Positions 33,936 through 35,901 of a stretch of 35,901 bases of DNA are shown here, piece after piece. The translations under genes and the position numbers were made by a program. Location of the stretch: positions 1 through 35,901 of the forward strand of contig NZ_LSIJ01000053.1 in assembly GCF_001556185.1 (NCBI RefSeq), written 5' to 3'. Each line of letters opens with the position of its first letter. Within the stretch, counting starts at the first letter, position 1. The notes below the pieces were generated by a model that saw only the letters and a list, made by a program, of their open reading frames with translations, was not told where the DNA came from and searched no databases. The stretch comes from Sphingomonas sp. CCH10-B3 (GTDB lineage: Bacteria; Pseudomonadota; Alphaproteobacteria; Sphingomonadales; Sphingomonadaceae).

Positions 33936-34309
33936 GCCCTGATCCCGAATCCGTCCTTGCCCGCGTCCGCGCGATCTGCCTCGCGCTACCAGGCGCCGCC
34001 GAGCGGCTGTCGCACGGATCGCCCGGCTTCCACATCGCGAAAGGCAAGTTCTTCGCCTATTTCTGGCACAATCATCACAGCGACGGCGAGACAGTGGCAA
34101 TCGTCAAGACCTCCGGCCTCGACGAACAGGCAATGCTGATCGAACAGGACGCCGACTTTTACTACGCGCCGCCCTATCTCGGCCCTAGCGGCTGGGTCGC
34201 GATGCGGCTGGACAGCGAAGCGCTCGACTGGGACCGGGTGGCTGACCGGATCGCGATTAGCTGGGAACTGGTGGCGCCGCGTCGCCTGCTCGAAATGGGT
34301 GGCCGATGA
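33932..34309 (+). CDS. MmcQ/YjbR-family protein
   Basis: This 125-residue protein overlaps purN by ATGA. It shows the YjbR pattern: ALPGAAERLSHGSPGFHIAK, FFAYFWHNHHSDG, IVKTSGLDEQ, then PPYLGPSGWVAMRLDSEALDWDR. YjbR proteins have a DNA-binding-like double-wing fold of unknown role. It is widely found near purN in related genomes as far as I recall, but no functional link is known. Confidence 0.85.
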   Translation: MSPDPESVLARVRAICLALPGAAERLSHGSPGFHIAKGKFFAYFWHNHHSDGETVAIVKTSGLDEQAMLIEQDADFYYAPPYLGPSGWVAMRLDSEALDWDRVADRIAISWELVAPRRLLEMGGR

Positions 34310-34923
34310 ACGACACGCCGACCCCGAGCGAGCGCGCTGAGGCCGCTGCAATCCGCCGCCGCTGGATCACGCTCGGCGAAATCGTCGCGGTGGCGGGCCT
34401 GATCATCTCGGCGCTCGCGCTCTACCTCAGCTATGCCGATCGCCGCGCCGACGAAGCCGAACGCCAGCGCGAAAAGGCGAGCGAGGAAAAGGTCCGCTCG
34501 GTCGTATTGCTGAACGCGGCACCGTCGGATGGTGACCGCAAGCTCGCGCTCAGGGACGCGACCCATGCCGTGCAGAGCATCACGGTCGCGTTCCCGAGCG
34601 CAACCGGCATTGGCGCCCAGGCGAGCAGCGTCACGCCCGAAATCGACTCGCGCTGGTTCGCTGCCAAGTTGCTGGCGTTGACCGACAAGGGACCCGACGA
34701 TGCGACCGGGCGTTTGCCGGTGCTGATCACCGCCGATTACTGGGACGGCGACACACAGCGGCATGATGCCGCGATCTATGACATCGTCTGGGAAAGCCAC
34801 GGCCGCCTGATCGACGGCCGCGCGCTGCGCCTCAAAGGCCTGATGCTGCATCAGCGCAAAGGCGCGACGCAGGCGGCAATCGACGCGCGCTGGGCCGCAA
34901 TCGGCCCGCGCGCGCCGCAATGA
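34306..34923 (+). CDS. hypothetical protein with one N-terminal membrane helix
   Basis: This 205-residue protein overlaps the YjbR gene by ATGA. Residues 22-44 are a transmembrane helix (LGEIVAVAGLIISALALYLS), followed by a charged coiled coil (DRRADEAERQREKASEEKVR) and a soluble domain (LPVLITADYWDGDTQRHDAA). No family recognised. The stop TGA is followed directly by the stop of the convergent ndk gene, with no spacer. Confidence 0.65.
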   Translation: MNDTPTPSERAEAAAIRRRWITLGEIVAVAGLIISALALYLSYADRRADEAERQREKASEEKVRSVVLLNAAPSDGDRKLALRDATHAVQSITVAFPSATGIGAQASSVTPEIDSRWFAAKLLALTDKGPDDATGRLPVLITADYWDGDTQRHDAAIYDIVWESHGRLIDGRALRLKGLMLHQRKGATQAAIDARWAAIGPRAPQ

Positions 34924-35346
34924 TCAGCCGACGATTTCTTCGGGCTTGAAGAAATAGGCGATTTCGATCGCTGCATTCTCGTCGCTGTCCGAACCGTGGA
35001 CCGTGTTGGCCTCGATCGATTCGGCGAGTTCCTTGCGGATCGTGCCGGGTTCGGCATTGGCGGGGTTGGTCGCGCCCATGATGTCGCGGTTGCGCTGCAC
35101 GGCGTTCTCGCCTTCGAGCACCTGCACCACGACCGGGCCCGAGATCATGAATTCGACCAGATCGTTGAAGAACGGCCGCTCGCGGTGGACAGCATAAAAG
35201 CCTTCGGCCTGCTCGCGGGTCAGGTGGACGCGCTTCGACGCGACGACGCGCAGGCCCGCTTCCTCGAGCATCTTGGTGACCGCGCCGGTCAGGTTGCGGC
35301 GGGTCGCATCGGGCTTGATGATCGAAAAAGTGCGTGTCGCGGCCAT
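34924..35346 (-). CDS. ndk: nucleoside diphosphate kinase
   Basis: Ndk balances nucleoside triphosphates by a phosphohistidine mechanism. The 140-residue protein has the family start [15 protein letters not shown] and the active site [12 protein letters not shown] with His117, the standard position. ATG 35346 gives the usual family length. Longer in-frame readings are shadows. Confidence 0.97.
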   Translation of the reverse strand: MAATRTFSIIKPDATRRNLTGAVTKMLEEAGLRVVASKRVHLTREQAEGFYAVHRERPFFNDLVEFMISGPVVVQVLEGENAVQRNRDIMGATNPANAEPGTIRKELAESIEANTVHGSDSDENAAIEIAYFFKPEEIVG

Positions 35347-35429
35347 GACTGGTGCGGTCCTTGTGCATGAAGATGGTGGATAGGCTGGCGCGCCTTTAGC
35401 GGTGGCAGCGCGCGGGGGCAAGCGCGCGG

Positions 35430-35867
35430 CTAAGCCGCCTGTTCCCAGCCCCGCGCGCCCTGTTTCCAATAGCGCCGCTCGACACCCTCGCGCCCACTCA
35501 ACCCCTTCCACGCCGCGCGCGCATCCGCAATCACGCTGTCGTCGAACAGGTGGAACGCACGGTCGAAGCCGAGCGCCTCGTCCCGCCACACCGCATCGGC
35601 GATCAGGATGTGGCGCGCGCCATTGGCAGCGGTCGGTTCGCCCGCGATCAGGATCGGCTGCAGGGCATCATTGCCTGCACCGGCCTGCGCATGCGGCAGG
35701 AAGCTGTCGGCAGTATAGTCCCACAGCAGCCGGTCGAGCGCAGCGCGCTGGGCGGCGTCGCTGCTGACAATCAACAGCCGTCCCTCACCCGCCACCACCC
35801 GCTCGGCGAGCCGCGGCAGTACCTGCTCCAGGGGCTGTCGGGTCAGGTGGTAGAAATCGACCTGCAT
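35430..35867 (-). CDS. holC: DNA polymerase III subunit chi
   Basis: Chi links the polymerase III clamp loader to single-stranded-DNA-binding protein. The 145-residue protein shows the chi pattern: [20 protein letters not shown] at the N-terminus, [20 protein letters not shown], the conserved FLPHAQAG with later PILIAGEP, and the C-terminal [11 protein letters not shown]. The start is ATG 35867 with GGAGGGG upstream. That ribosome-binding site and the ATG both lie inside the palindrome at the end of the window. Confidence 0.92.
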   Translation of the reverse strand: MQVDFYHLTRQPLEQVLPRLAERVVAGEGRLLIVSSDAAQRAALDRLLWDYTADSFLPHAQAGAGNDALQPILIAGEPTAANGARHILIADAVWRDEALGFDRAFHLFDDSVIADARAAWKGLSGREGVERRYWKQGARGWEQAA

Positions 35868-35901
35868 CTTTCCCCTCCCGCTGGCGGGAGGGGAAAGATG
35901 C
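35864..35901. repeat. perfect palindrome with 18-bp arms over the holC start
   Basis: Arms 35864-35881 and 35884-35901 are fully complementary around a 2-base loop. The stem contains TCCCCTCCCGC / GCGGGAGGGGA. On the holC mRNA one arm carries the GGAGGGG ribosome-binding site and the AUG. The arm may extend past the window edge. Short palindromes of the TCCCCTCCCGC type are, from memory, dispersed in sphingomonad genomes. Confidence 0.9.

Overview
The window looks like part of a chromosome from a GC-rich alphaproteobacterium, most likely a sphingomonad (Sphingomonadales). The basis is the codon usage, GatCAB together with an AspRS that carries the non-discriminating-type histidine, the order hdaA-ppk1-ppx divergent from purMN, DUF4153 and DUF3089 proteins, and an autotransporter with a phytase-like passenger. 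No rRNA, tRNA, CRISPR array or insertion sequence was seen. Genus was not determined.

Bases 1 to about 9350 are a mobile-element block, probably the early or regulatory arm of a prophage or related island. About fifteen genes run on the plus strand, and nearly all are joined by 4-base ATGA, GTGA or TTGA overlaps. The recognisable parts are two ParB/Srx-fold proteins, a helix-turn-helix protein, a stand-alone FtsK gamma-type winged helix, a family with a 25-copy 9-bp minisatellite, a DUF4326 protein, an ASCH-like protein, a small membrane protein, a HerA/FtsK-type ATPase with a duplicated winged-helix tail, and an AlpA-type regulator. No integrase, terminase or structural gene lies inside the window; the left part of the element is outside it.

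Bases 9350 to 18630 begin the ordinary chromosome. A lipoprotein pair (parallel beta-helix protein plus diheme cytochrome) converges on a minus-strand set, DUF4153 - gatC - gatA - gatB. A divergent DUF3089 hydrolase and ruvX follow.

Bases 18627 to 26524 hold a permease-ppk2 pair and aspS on the minus strand, rnd on the plus strand, and a large autotransporter on the minus strand. Bases 26655 to 32190 are a tightly coupled minus-strand operon: a secreted protein of unknown function, hdaA, ppk1 and ppx. From 32255 the plus strand carries purM, purN, a YjbR-family gene and a small membrane protein. ndk and holC come back on the minus strand. The window ends inside a perfect 18-bp-arm palindrome that contains the holC ribosome-binding site and start codon.

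Themes linking the chromosomal genes are polyphosphate and nucleotide metabolism (ppk1, ppx, ppk2, ndk, purMN), tRNA-dependent amidation (gatCAB plus AspRS) and replication (hdaA, holC, ruvX). The least understood parts are the overlap-coupled mobile block, with its poly-G tract, minisatellite gene and duplicated ATPase tail, and the beta-helix/diheme cytochrome pair.
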